A stretch of 64,000 bases of DNA from Geobacter sp. UBA698 (GCA_002298925.1 DBMM01000106.1:14852-78851), one strand, 5' to 3'. Shown: positions 33,745 to 43,147, counted from the stretch's first letter. Program-made: numbers and translations. The notes: a model not told the origin generated them from the sequence alone.

Positions 33745-35682
33745 ATGGACAACCAGCTTTCCGAACAGTATCGACAAAAAAAGGTGACGGCAGACGAGGC
33801 GCTATCTCATATCCAATCGGGTTGGCGCGTGTTTGTTGGGTCCGGTTGTGCCGTGCCGCAGCAATTGGTTGCCGCCCTAAGCAGGATTGCCGGCAGACTG
33901 CATGATGTCGAGCTGATCCAGCTGCTTTCATTCGGACCGGCCAGTTACATAACCGAGCAAAATGTCGGCCATGTGCGCCATAACTCGTTTTTTATCAGTG
34001 AAAACATCCGGCAGGCTGTTTGTGACGGACGCGCGGATTACACACCCATCTTCCTGAGTGAAATTCCGGAACTGATCCGCTGCGGACAGAGAGGTAATCA
34101 GGTGGCCCTGGTGCAGGTATCGCCACCGGACAGACACGGTTATTGCAGTCTGGGAATCAATGTGGATATCCAGCGTGCCGCTCTGGACCGGGCCAAACTG
34201 GTCATTGCCGAGGTTAACCCCCGGATGCCCCGCACCTGTGGCGATACCCATTTGCACCTGAACGTTATAGATTATCTTGTGGAGATCGACCAACCTATCC
34301 TTGAGTCCGTTGCCAAGGAGCCCGATGAGGTCGCGTTGCAAATCGGTTATCAGATTTCCCGGCTCGTGGAAAACGGCAGCTGCCTGCAAATGGGGGTCGG
34401 CACGATTCCCGGCACGGTACTCAAGTTCATAGCAGATAAGCGTGATCTCGGCATTCACACGGAGATGTTCAGCGATTCACTGATACCGCTGATTGAAGAA
34501 GGCAATATCAACAATCGTCTCAAAAAGATCCATCCCGGCAAGGTTGTTACCAGCTTTGTGATGGGCAGTCGCAAGCTCTATGATTTTGTGGATGGGAATG
34601 TGGGCGTCGAGTTTTATCCTTCCGATTTTGTGAATGATCCCAGGGTGATCTCCTCTAACGACAAGGTTGTCGCTATCAATTCGGCCCTTCAAGTCGATCT
34701 TACCGGACAGATCTGCGCCGACAGTATCGGCTACAAGTTTTACAGCGGGATCGGCGGCCAGGTGGATTTTGCCCGTGGTGCCGCCATGAGCAGGGGAGGG
34801 AAGCCGATAGTTGCGATCCGCAGCACGGCAAAAGACGGATCAATCAGCCGCATCGTGCACCGGATCGATGACGGTACCGGTGTCGTCACCAGCCGCGGCG
34901 ATGCCCACTACGTTGTGTCTGAATATGGAATCGCCTACCTCCATGGCAAAACCATCCGGGAGCGCGCCCTGGCATTGATTTCCATTGCCCACCCCGACTA
35001 CCGCCGGGGGTTGCTGGATTTTGTCAAGCAAAAGCACTATGTCTACGAAGATGAGCAGGTGTGGCAACAGGCGTTGGATCACTATCCGAAGGAATTGGAG
35101 GAAAAGAAGGAGTTTGGCGGGACCATGATGCTGATTCGGCCGCTCAAGGCCACGGATGAACGTGCGCTGCAGGAATTCTTCTATAGCCACAATAAAGAAA
35201 CCATCTACAATCGTTACTTTGGCCCCAAAAATCAGCTTGCTCATCTTGAAGCTTCGAAACTGGTCTGCGTTGATTACCGGAGCCGGATGGCTCTGGCGGT
35301 CTTTTTAGAGGAGGGGAACACCGAATCAATAGTTGCCGTCGCGCGTTACGCCGCCAACCCCCGCAGTAACATGGCTGAAACTGCGGTCGTGGTGCACGAG
35401 GATTACCGGCGGCTGGGGTTTGCGCGCTATCTGCTCAAACAGTTGGAGCGTCATGCCATCAAACAGGGGATTGAGGGGTTCTGTTCGGAGATTCTGCCTA
35501 CCAATGAAGCCATGCTCAGTTATCACCGCACTCTTGGGCATTCTTTGGTCTATTCGCAGGAAACGGATACCTACCACATGGAGTTTCGTTTCAATAAGGA
35601 TGGTTCCAAAGCTCTGAAGGCAGATGCAACATCAGGGACTTTGTCTGCTCAGCGAGGTTCAACGAGTGATTTCTCAGGATAA
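33745..35682 (+). CDS. CoA-transferase (4-hydroxybutyrate CoA-transferase-like) fused to a GNAT domain
   Basis: Two-domain protein of 645 residues. Residues about 5-430 form an acetyl-CoA hydrolase/4-hydroxybutyrate CoA-transferase unit: GWRVFVGSGCAVPQQLV, the glycine loop QMGVGTIPGTVLKF, FYSGIGGQVDFARGA and VSEYGIAYLHGKTIRERA. Residues about 465-630 form a GNAT acetyltransferase: LIRPLKATDERALQEFFYS and a CoA loop AVVVHEDYRRLGFARYLLKQL. This fusion is a recognised family whose job is unclear; lysine acetylation control of the transferase is one proposal. The ATG at 33745 follows GAGGA and is preferred over one at 33706. It is divergent from the benzoate-CoA ligase gene. Confidence 0.88.
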   Translation: MDNQLSEQYRQKKVTADEALSHIQSGWRVFVGSGCAVPQQLVAALSRIAGRLHDVELIQLLSFGPASYITEQNVGHVRHNSFFISENIRQAVCDGRADYTPIFLSEIPELIRCGQRGNQVALVQVSPPDRHGYCSLGINVDIQRAALDRAKLVIAEVNPRMPRTCGDTHLHLNVIDYLVEIDQPILESVAKEPDEVALQIGYQISRLVENGSCLQMGVGTIPGTVLKFIADKRDLGIHTEMFSDSLIPLIEEGNINNRLKKIHPGKVVTSFVMGSRKLYDFVDGNVGVEFYPSDFVNDPRVISSNDKVVAINSALQVDLTGQICADSIGYKFYSGIGGQVDFARGAAMSRGGKPIVAIRSTAKDGSISRIVHRIDDGTGVVTSRGDAHYVVSEYGIAYLHGKTIRERALALISIAHPDYRRGLLDFVKQKHYVYEDEQVWQQALDHYPKELEEKKEFGGTMMLIRPLKATDERALQEFFYSHNKETIYNRYFGPKNQLAHLEASKLVCVDYRSRMALAVFLEEGNTESIVAVARYAANPRSNMAETAVVVHEDYRRLGFARYLLKQLERHAIKQGIEGFCSEILPTNEAMLSYHRTLGHSLVYSQETDTYHMEFRFNKDGSKALKADATSGTLSAQRGSTSDFSG

Positions 35683-35718
35683 ATTCACCATCTGCATGCA
35701 ACATCATTGATTACCGTT

Positions 35719-37446
35719 TTACGACTCCATACCATCTTGATCGTTTTCACTTAATCGCTTCAATCGATAGGCAAATTGCGGTCGGGTCAGACCGAGAATT
35801 CTGGAAGCAGCAGAAAGGTTGTTGTTGGCCTTCTTCATGGCGGCATCGATCAGTGCGGCCTCCACCTGGTCCAGTGTCATGACGCCATTCATAACCGCTT
35901 TGAACAGATCATTTTCAGTTTCAGGCTGATCGATATTGAGGCTGCCGTTGCTGTCGAGGCTGTATTCCAGGGATTGCTCGTTGCCGCATATCGGCAGCAT
36001 GTGGTCGACTTCAATGCGGGAATCGCTCGGTGCGAGAATGACGCCGCGCTCGATCACGTTCTGCAGTTCGCGGATATTGCCGGGCCAAGGGTAGGCCAGC
36101 AGCGCCCGCTTGGCCTTGTCAGTAAAGCCGCGCAGTTTCTTGCCCTGGATTGCTGAGTATTTCTCCATGTAACGCTCGGCCAGCAGGCTGATGTCTTCCT
36201 TGCGTTCCCTGAGCGGCGGGATTTCGATCTGGAAAGCATTAAGCCGGTAATACAGGTCAGAACGAAATTTACCCTCCTTGACCAGCACTTTCAGGTCGAT
36301 GTTGGTCGCTGCAACCAGCCGTACGTTGACCTTGCGGATTTTATGATCGCCCAGTCGCTCGATCTCGCCTTCCTGCAGTACCCGCAGCAGCTTGGCCTGC
36401 GCCGAAAGGGGCAGATCGCCGATCTCGTCCAGAAACAGCGTGCCGCCGTTGGCCCGTTCGAAGCGGCCGGGGCGTGCGGCGATGGCTCCCGTGTAGGCGC
36501 CCTTTTCGACGCCAAACAGTTCGGATTCCACCAGGTCATGGGGAATGGCGGCGCAGTTGATGGCGATAAACGATTCGTTGCTGCGGCTGCTCTGCTCGTG
36601 CAGTGTGCGGGCAAACACTTCCTTGCCGACGCCGGTCTCCCCCAACAGCAGTACGGTGATCTGGCTGGTGGCCGCCTGCTTGAGCAGTCCGTAGGCGGAC
36701 AGGAAGGAAGGTGAATTACCCACTACGTCGGCGGGGAGCTTTTCCTTCTCGCTGATGGCGGAACGCAATTGCACGACCTGGGTCTGCAGATCGATGAGTT
36801 TTTCGGCAATTGACTCGGGGGCGAAGAAACGGGCATGGTCGGCAGCATCCTCCCATTCCTCGAGGGGCTTGCCGATAATGCGGCAATTCTTGTTGCCCAT
36901 GCCGACACACTCCACTTCCTTGTACAGGATCGGGCGCCCCATCAAAGCTGTTGTGTAGCCGCAGGCATAGCCGATCTGGCTCCAGCAGACCGGTTCTGAA
37001 TGGGCTCCGTAGTGATGCTGGTGCCATTGACCCTCCCAGGAGTTCTCCCAGAGGTACTCGCCGTAGTATCTGCCTTTGGCCCGGTCGACATCAAGCTTGA
37101 TGGTGGTGACTTTGACAATGCCCTCCAGGGTGTGGAGCTGAGCGCCGAACTTGAAGGCTTCGATGTCGCTGGCCCCCTGTTTGCGTATGCAGAACACTTC
37201 AGCATCATGCATGCCTGACGCGTAGCCCATGCGGGTCAGGAGTCCCCGCGCGCGGTCCATCCCGAGGGTGTCAATCAGTTCCTTGCGCATCCCGCCTTGC
37301 GCCTCGGCATGCACCAGCAGCATGCGGTGCTCGTGCAGCCAAATCTGGCCGCTTTCGGCACAGAAATGCACCAGCCCGCGCAGGTCATCACCGGCCGCTT
37401 CATTGGCTTTCTTTCTAAGACTGTGAACTTTGCTCATGGCCCTCAT
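35719..37446 (-). CDS. XylR/DmpR-type sigma-54 activator of aromatic metabolism
   Basis: Effector-sensing enhancer-binding protein of about 575 residues. The N-terminal XylR_N domain (about 15-115) includes GQIWLHEHRMLLVHAEAQGGMRKELI. A V4R domain (about 125-195) contains WSQIGYACGYTTALMGRPI with Cys residues, and a short B linker follows. The AAA+ domain (about 245-480) has Walker A LLGETGVGKE, GAYTGA and Walker B LFLDEIGDL. A Fis HTH ends the protein: LSAASRILGLTRPQFAYRLKRL. Family members bind aromatic effectors such as cresols, phenols or benzoates directly. Two -24/-12 promoters flank it: before the CoA ligase (33427) and before the p-cresol block (39803). The start codon is uncertain between 37446 and 37437. 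Confidence 0.93.
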   Translation of the reverse strand: MRAMSKVHSLRKKANEAAGDDLRGLVHFCAESGQIWLHEHRMLLVHAEAQGGMRKELIDTLGMDRARGLLTRMGYASGMHDAEVFCIRKQGASDIEAFKFGAQLHTLEGIVKVTTIKLDVDRAKGRYYGEYLWENSWEGQWHQHHYGAHSEPVCWSQIGYACGYTTALMGRPILYKEVECVGMGNKNCRIIGKPLEEWEDAADHARFFAPESIAEKLIDLQTQVVQLRSAISEKEKLPADVVGNSPSFLSAYGLLKQAATSQITVLLLGETGVGKEVFARTLHEQSSRSNESFIAINCAAIPHDLVESELFGVEKGAYTGAIAARPGRFERANGGTLFLDEIGDLPLSAQAKLLRVLQEGEIERLGDHKIRKVNVRLVAATNIDLKVLVKEGKFRSDLYYRLNAFQIEIPPLRERKEDISLLAERYMEKYSAIQGKKLRGFTDKAKRALLAYPWPGNIRELQNVIERGVILAPSDSRIEVDHMLPICGNEQSLEYSLDSNGSLNIDQPETENDLFKAVMNGVMTLDQVEAALIDAAMKKANNNLSAASRILGLTRPQFAYRLKRLSENDQDGMES

Positions 37447-37743
37447 CTCTTGCTGGTTCCAGATTGACAACTGTCATTAATTCCGGATATTGCATGATAT
37501 TAAAACAATGTAATCATTGGGTTCTGAGTTACAGCATCATATAACGCTAAGGCGGGCATATAGGCTAGCCATATGAACTCGGAAGACACTGCAAAACGTT
37601 TGTAAGTGGCGATAACGTAACTGGTAAGGAGTAATTGCGGATGCGCGAAATCCAATAACGTTGTTATATTGCATTATTTGATGCTGTTGCGCAAGCAAGA
37701 ATTAAGCAGGAATACGCCGGGAGCATGAAGAGGCGGGAAACAT

Positions 37744-39333
37744 TTAGACAATTTTGAAAATGGTTACTGCCACATCGTCCAAGAGCGGCTTGGTACCAGT
37801 AAAGGCCGTCAATTCCCTGAAGATTGCGGTCATGATCTCATCCGGGTTACAGCTGCTGTGCGCTGCAATGACTCTGCAGAGTCGTCCGGTTCCGAATAAT
37901 TCCCCCTCGGCATTTTCCGCCTCGGTTACGCCATCGGTATAAAGGATGAGGATGTCGCCGGCTTGCACCCCGGTTCTTTTTTCCTCAAAGCAGACCCCTG
38001 TTTTGATCCCCAAGAGCAGCCCATCGGCATCGAGTTCCATGAAAGAGCCTTGCTTGCAACGATACAGGAAGGGTGGGGTGTGTCCCGCATTGGCATAAGC
38101 AAGGGTACTGTTTTCGCTGTCAAGCCGGGCATAGAACATGCTGATCTGGAGCTCTGACCTGGAAAGGTCGTCATGGAGCAGGTCATTTACCGCCGTTAGG
38201 AGATTTCCGGGAGAGCGGCTGGTAGCGACCTTGGCATGGAGCACGCTGCGCGTCATGGCCATCAACAGGGCCGAGCCGATGGTATGTCCGGCAACATCGG
38301 CGATGACGACATCCACCAGACCCTTTTCCAGCAGGAAGAAGTCATAATAGTCCCCGCCTACGTGGGTGGCCGGCACGCAACGGCAGGCCGTGAGCATTCC
38401 CGGCAACTCCCGTGGACAGACCGGCAGGAGTGCCTGCTGGATCTCCTTGGCAATCTCCAATTCCAGTTTGATCCGGGCGTTGTCCAGCAGGGCCGCGGCG
38501 GCTTTTTTCTGTTCGGTTATGTCCGAGAAGCTTCCGCGGGTGCCCAGGAATTTCCCCTTATCGTCGAAAACGGGCAGACAGATGTGGTGGACCCAGCGGA
38601 TCTCACCGTCTGGTCGGACAATGCGTAGTGCCAGTTCCCCCTGGTGTTTTATCTGAACGATATCGTGCCTGTGGTCAGCCCAAAGCTTCCGGTCATCCGG
38701 GTGGATTATGCTCCAGATCAAAGCGGGGTCGGCATTGAACTCCTCGGCCCCATGGCCGCTGATGCGCTGGCAGGAAGGTGAGGTATAGATGAACTTCCCT
38801 TCCGGGCTAACCCAGAATTCCCAGTTGTACGTGTTATCGGCGACGATCCTGTATTTGATCGCAGCCTCCAGCAAGGCCTCTTCCGCCCTTTTGCGCTCGG
38901 TAATGTCGTGTCCTTCGGGAACCAGCAGGACCACACTTCCTTTTTCATTCATCACCGGCTTAAGCGAAAAGTCTATACAAACTATCTCTCCTTCTGACGT
39001 TATGTGGGTGGCTTCAAAACTAACCGTTTTGCCTTGGGCAGATGCCTTGATCGCTTCACGGAGCTGTTCCTGCTGTTCGGGGGAATGGGCCCACCAGGGG
39101 GTTTCCCAAAAAGGCCTTCCGAGCACTTCGGATTCCTTGCCCTTTATGAAACCGTAGGCGGTTGGATTGATCTTGATGACTGTTCCATCGGGCTTGAGAA
39201 GACCCATCAAATGAGACGCCTGATTGAATATGACGCTCAATAAAGCATAGCTCTCACGGAAATCGAATTCTTTGCGGGCGTGCTTTTTGCCCCGTATCTT
39301 TTTGAGGAACTCTGTCAAGTCGTTGGACCGCAT
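37744..39333 (-). CDS. PAS-PAS-PP2C (SpoIIE/RsbU-type) phosphatase
   Basis: Signalling protein of about 529 residues with two PAS domains (about 28-150 and 150-285), the second with a PAC tail RIVRPDGEIRWVHHICLPV. A coiled linker leads to a SpoIIE-type PP2C phosphatase (about 315-525). Metal-binding aspartates are in VGGDYYDFFLLEKG, DVAGHTIGSALLMAM and LYTDGVTEAENAEG. Such phosphatases normally act on an anti-anti-sigma partner; none is visible in the window. No membrane segment is seen. I choose the ATG at 39333 with GAAGGA upstream. Its ligand and target are unknown; the position before the p-cresol block is suggestive only. Confidence 0.88.
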   Translation of the reverse strand: MRSNDLTEFLKKIRGKKHARKEFDFRESYALLSVIFNQASHLMGLLKPDGTVIKINPTAYGFIKGKESEVLGRPFWETPWWAHSPEQQEQLREAIKASAQGKTVSFEATHITSEGEIVCIDFSLKPVMNEKGSVVLLVPEGHDITERKRAEEALLEAAIKYRIVADNTYNWEFWVSPEGKFIYTSPSCQRISGHGAEEFNADPALIWSIIHPDDRKLWADHRHDIVQIKHQGELALRIVRPDGEIRWVHHICLPVFDDKGKFLGTRGSFSDITEQKKAAAALLDNARIKLELEIAKEIQQALLPVCPRELPGMLTACRCVPATHVGGDYYDFFLLEKGLVDVVIADVAGHTIGSALLMAMTRSVLHAKVATSRSPGNLLTAVNDLLHDDLSRSELQISMFYARLDSENSTLAYANAGHTPPFLYRCKQGSFMELDADGLLLGIKTGVCFEEKRTGVQAGDILILYTDGVTEAENAEGELFGTGRLCRVIAAHSSCNPDEIMTAIFRELTAFTGTKPLLDDVAVTIFKIV

Positions 39334-39802
39334 GGCGTAATCCTTCGTTCGGGAAATTTGAAGGAACATGGCTCGTCTTTCATTATAAGTTAAAATCACG
39401 ATATGTCATCACATTACCTCGGATTTTGGATTAAGGCATCCTTGCTTGCATCGCCGACGGCATACATTTCTTCAGACTGCATACTTCAATTCTATTCCTT
39501 CATTTCTATTCCCCAATCCATGAATCCAAAGGATGCTTTCGACTAAAGGAACGTCGTTGTCGTTTGAGTCGAGTGATCTTGTGTGAATATTCATAACGAT
39601 ATTTTATCAAATGGTAAAAACTGCAGGCATTTTGTCGTGATTATTTATGAAATGATGAAAGTCGATTCGAGCAGCGTGCTGACAGCGATTACCGTAAGGA
39701 CGATCCGGATGTTGATAGTGTTCTTGCAATCAGCTGATATTGCTGTTTTTTGTGATGAGGTTGTTGTGTTGAACGCTGTTTTTATAACAGAAAAACAGTG
39801 TT

Positions 39803-39818
39803 TGGCACAAGTAGTGCT
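39803..39818 (+). promoter_or_regulatory. Sigma-54 (-24/-12) promoter of the p-cresol block
   Basis: TGGCACAAGTAGTGCT has GG and GC separated by 10 bases, with a perfect TGGCAC -24 half and a TGC -12 half. Transcription would start near 39829, leaving a leader of about 237 bases before the TTG start at 40066. A palindrome-like element GCAAT-N8-ATTGC at 39726-39743 lies about 95 bases upstream of the start. The DmpR-like activator (35719) is the natural candidate. The 732-base gap 39334-40065 otherwise shows only the element at 39933. Confidence 0.7.
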
Positions 39819-39932
39819 AATAGAGATGGAACAGTTAATTAATAGTCACCCTGCAGTTTTTTATGATTAAGTTTGTTTTAATTTGTTTCTGTTTATGTTT
39901 CCGGACTCAACTGGTTAGGGTCTTTGCAGTCA

Positions 39933-39950
39933 CATGACGTTTACGTCATG
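39933..39950. promoter_or_regulatory. Perfect palindrome in the p-cresol block leader
   Basis: CATGACGTTTACGTCATG has 7-base perfect arms around TTTA. It lies downstream of the predicted start of transcription and 116 bases before the first start codon. There is no T-run, so it does not resemble a terminator. It is a candidate operator for a second regulator. Confidence 0.5.
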
Positions 39951-40065
39951 AATGTATTTGAAAACAGCGATATTTAGAATGGTTTTTTATAGCAAGTCTT
40001 TTGTCGGCTGGCGCAGTACCAATTCTCTGCCAAAGGTGCGTTGCATCAAAGAAAAGGAGGCGCTC

Positions 40066-41217
40066 TTGAGTTTACTGGATGGCAATCAGAACGAGGTGAC
40101 CATGGAAGGGTTGGACAACGTCAGCATTACCGCACTTCAGGATGAGAACAATGCTGCCATGGCAGTTCCGGGAATAGCGAAGCTGGGGCTGTATCTCGTG
40201 ATCTTCATGGCGCTGAGTTGGGCGCTGATGTATTTCATCCCGACAAAGTTTCTCTTTACCATCCTCCTGCCCGCCTCCTTTTACGTGCTTTTCAGCCTGG
40301 TCGTATTCTGCCCCCTGATTTCGGGAGGATGGCCATTCGCGCAACCGCTCGGTAACTGGAAACCGGGTGACGGCATCTGGAAACCGGGACTCGGAACGAC
40401 AGCTCTGATCGTCGCTGCCGCCGTAGCCGGACCGCTCTTCACCAGTAATATTTACCCCAGGTTCCCCCTTTTTCCGGTTGGATTCTGGTGGGGTATCATC
40501 CTGTTCACCGTCACCCTCTGGTACGCCTTCGTATGGAACGGCTGGCCCCTCAACCAGAAGAGTTCTCCGGCTGTCCGTTGTTTCGGCGGCGCGCTGATTA
40601 TCCTGGGGGTTACCGCACTGCTCTGGCAGCTGGTCAATCTGTCCGGTACCCCCTTTGATGGTGCTGCCTATGACCCCCGGGGGCCGTTCCAGGCCGAATG
40701 GTTCTTCGGGTTTCTGGTCTGGACCATCGTCTGGATACAGGCCTTCTCCAATGTGCTCACATTTCAGCAATGGCCCTTTTACAAGTTCGGGCAACCTTTG
40801 GGGGAGATCGCCAACACCCTGCTCTGCATTATTCTCGGCTGGATCTGCTGGGTGGTGAGTCTGCGGTTCATGAGCCCGACCTTTTCCTTTGCTGCCCTGG
40901 CAGGCTCCATTATCGGGATGCAGAATTTTCATGGAGCCATATTCGGCTACTACCCGTTCCTCAAGTTCAAGCAGCCCAAGCGGGGCATCTGCAACTTTCT
41001 CACTGAAATTACTCTGGCCTTCGTCTGGATCGCCCTGCTGCGGGTCCTGATGCAGCCGATTCAGGCCAAGGTCCAGGCGGCAGGGCTTCCCTTCGATATC
41101 AACGTCGTTTCGGTGCTGTACACCCTGCACTTCATAGCCCTGCTGACACTTGTCCACAACTTCTATTTCCTGAGGGCACCGCTACCTCCGTCCGGTCCGC
41201 CTCCCGCTCCCGAGTAA
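40066..41217 (+). CDS. Multi-pass membrane protein of unknown function in the PCMH/bc block
   Basis: Inner-membrane protein of 383 residues with about 9-10 hydrophobic helices after a 40-residue polar N-terminus. Between helices are Trp/Pro-rich loops such as GGWPFAQPLGNWKPGDGIWKPGLG. Two histidines sit near helix ends (QNFHGAIFGYYPF and YTLHFIALLTLVHNF). No family I recognise. I use the TTG at 40066 because a perfect AAGGAGG lies 6 bases upstream; an ATG at 40102 is the alternative. It is the first gene behind the -24/-12 promoter and 38 bases before the FAD oxidoreductase. It probably belongs to the bc-type complex, perhaps as membrane anchor or quinone-site subunit; that is inference. Confidence 0.8.
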   Translation: MSLLDGNQNEVTMEGLDNVSITALQDENNAAMAVPGIAKLGLYLVIFMALSWALMYFIPTKFLFTILLPASFYVLFSLVVFCPLISGGWPFAQPLGNWKPGDGIWKPGLGTTALIVAAAVAGPLFTSNIYPRFPLFPVGFWWGIILFTVTLWYAFVWNGWPLNQKSSPAVRCFGGALIILGVTALLWQLVNLSGTPFDGAAYDPRGPFQAEWFFGFLVWTIVWIQAFSNVLTFQQWPFYKFGQPLGEIANTLLCIILGWICWVVSLRFMSPTFSFAALAGSIIGMQNFHGAIFGYYPFLKFKQPKRGICNFLTEITLAFVWIALLRVLMQPIQAKVQAAGLPFDINVVSVLYTLHFIALLTLVHNFYFLRAPLPPSGPPPAPE

Positions 41218-41255
41218 AGACCGGATCGACAGAAATATCTACAGAGGAGGAAAAC

Positions 41256-43103
41256 ATGGGAGAACTCAACGGCAAGTATCAGGTCAAGATTCTGGGGATC
41301 GAGGACTATCAGGCCTTGATGGCATGTCAACACGCCTGCCCCCTGGGAACCGATACCAAGCGATACGTAAAAGCCATCAGCCAGGGGGATTACGACAAGG
41401 CCTACCTGATCGCCCGGCAGACCAACCCTCTGGTTGCCGTCTGCAGCAGGGTCTGCACCGCCCCCTGCGAGAAGTCCTGCCGCAAATCCGGTGAGGGCAG
41501 CCCGGTGGACATCAGGGCCCTGAAGCGCTTTGTTAGCGACCGGCATGGCGTGGCTTCGCCCCAATCCGTTGCGAAGAGGCTCGCCGAGTTATCCCAGGGC
41601 AACGATTGGGTCAGCGACCGGGCCGGCAACCATATTCTGACCATGTCACGGCTGCTGCAGAAGGCCACGGAAGCCAAGAAGGGGGCTCAGAAACCCGCCG
41701 CCAAGGTTGCCATAGTCGGTTCCGGGCCGACCGGTTTATCCGCTGCCCACGATCTGGCCCTGCTCGGCTACCGGGTCACGATATTCGAGGCGGCCCCTCT
41801 GCCGGGCGGGATGCTGCGGACAGGGATCCCAAGTTTTCGTCTCCCCAAGGATATCCTCCAGCAAGAGATCGATGCGATCCTGGAGCTTGGGGTCGAACTC
41901 AAGCTGAACAGTCCCGTCGGAGGCGAACTGACCCTGGCCAACCTGCGCGAGCAGGGCTACGAATCGGTATTTATCACCATCGGCCTTCAGGATCCCATGC
42001 GATTAAACCTGGAAGGCAGCGAACTGAAGGGGGTGCATAGCGGTATCGATTACGTGCGGGACCATCAGCAGATCCCGCTGGGAAAACGTTGTCTGGTCAT
42101 CGGAGGCGGCGGGGTGGCCATCGACTGTGCCCAGCACGCCGTGCGTCAAGGGGCCGCACAGGTGATGATCGCCTGCCTGGAGTCATGGGAGACGATGCCC
42201 GCCAGTCTTTCGGAAAAAGAGGATGCCCAGGAAGAGGGGATCAGCTTTCACCCCTCCCTGGGGCCGCAGCGGATTGTGGGAAGAGAAGGGCGCGTAACCG
42301 GGATCGAGTTTCTGCGGGTGAGTTCAGTCTTCGACGGCGAGGGCAAGTTCAATCCCAGCTTTGTCCCGGACAGCAAAACCATGCTTGAAGCCGATACAGT
42401 CATCCTGGCGGTGGGGCAGGCCTCCACTTTCCCGTCCCTGGCAGGCATGGAAGGGCTGGAAATGACACCTGCCGGCCTGATTCATGCGGCCGAAGACATG
42501 TCAACCAATCTTCCGGGAGTCTTTGCCGGTGGTGATGTCCGCTGGCGTTTCGCCAGGAACGCCACCGACGCCATTGCCGACGGACAACGGGCGGCTCGCT
42601 CCATCCATGGTTACCTGCGCGGCAGGACACTGCAGATCAGCAAAAAGGGCTACATGCGGGCCGTGGCGCCCGACTTCCAGAATACCCGCTGCGAGACCAT
42701 CGCTGCGGTGAAGATTCCCAAAAGGGCAGCCAGGGAAAGAATCAGGAACCAGGAAGAGATCACCCTCGGTTACGGGGAAGCGCAGGCCCGCCAGCAGGCC
42801 GACCGCTGCCGGCAGTGCAGCATCCAGACCGTATTTGACCGATCGCGCTGCCTGCTGTGCGGGACCTGCGTGGACACCTGCGTGTATGGCGCCCTGAAGC
42901 TGGTCCGGTTAGAGGATATCCAGGGGGATGGGGATGTGTCCAAACTGACCTATGCCCTGGAGAAGATCTCGCACCGCAGCAGGAAAATGACGGCGATCAT
43001 CAAGGACGAGAGCTGCTGCGTCAGCTGCGGAATGTGTGCCCGCCGCTGTCCTGGCGGGGCAATTACCATGGCGGAATTCAACTTTCAAGAGGAATGGGTC
43101 TAG
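41256..43103 (+). CDS. GltD-like FAD/NAD(P) oxidoreductase with three Fe-S regions
   Basis: Cytoplasmic flavoprotein of 615 residues. The N-terminal cysteine-rich helical domain (CQHACPLGTD, CSRVCTAPCEKSC) matches glutamate-synthase small subunit and dihydropyrimidine dehydrogenase. The FAD loop IVGSGPTGLSAAHDLALLGY is near residue 152 and the NAD(P) loop VIGGGGVAIDCAQHA near residue 280. FAGGDVRW near residue 425 closes the FAD fold. The C-terminal part has ferredoxin clusters CRQCSIQ, CLLCGTCVDTCVYGAL and CCVSCGMCARRCPGGAI. No signal peptide. Lying between an unknown membrane protein and cytochrome b, it could connect NAD(P)H or ferredoxin on the inner face with the quinone/bc complex. GltD itself would need a large GltB subunit, which is absent. 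Confidence 0.88.
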   Translation: MGELNGKYQVKILGIEDYQALMACQHACPLGTDTKRYVKAISQGDYDKAYLIARQTNPLVAVCSRVCTAPCEKSCRKSGEGSPVDIRALKRFVSDRHGVASPQSVAKRLAELSQGNDWVSDRAGNHILTMSRLLQKATEAKKGAQKPAAKVAIVGSGPTGLSAAHDLALLGYRVTIFEAAPLPGGMLRTGIPSFRLPKDILQQEIDAILELGVELKLNSPVGGELTLANLREQGYESVFITIGLQDPMRLNLEGSELKGVHSGIDYVRDHQQIPLGKRCLVIGGGGVAIDCAQHAVRQGAAQVMIACLESWETMPASLSEKEDAQEEGISFHPSLGPQRIVGREGRVTGIEFLRVSSVFDGEGKFNPSFVPDSKTMLEADTVILAVGQASTFPSLAGMEGLEMTPAGLIHAAEDMSTNLPGVFAGGDVRWRFARNATDAIADGQRAARSIHGYLRGRTLQISKKGYMRAVAPDFQNTRCETIAAVKIPKRAARERIRNQEEITLGYGEAQARQQADRCRQCSIQTVFDRSRCLLCGTCVDTCVYGALKLVRLEDIQGDGDVSKLTYALEKISHRSRKMTAIIKDESCCVSCGMCARRCPGGAITMAEFNFQEEWV

Positions 43104-43147
43104 CGAACTCCCCAGCGGGGATCTGATCATGAACGTGGAGATAACTT

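Noticed and set aside
39583..39870. Possible 95-residue protein before the p-cresol block
   Set aside because: No ribosome site, no recognisable motif, and it contains the -24/-12 promoter and its upstream palindrome.
41256..43103. Glutamate synthase small subunit (GltD)
   Set aside because: No large subunit nearby, extra C-terminal ferredoxin clusters, and location inside a cytochrome bc operon.
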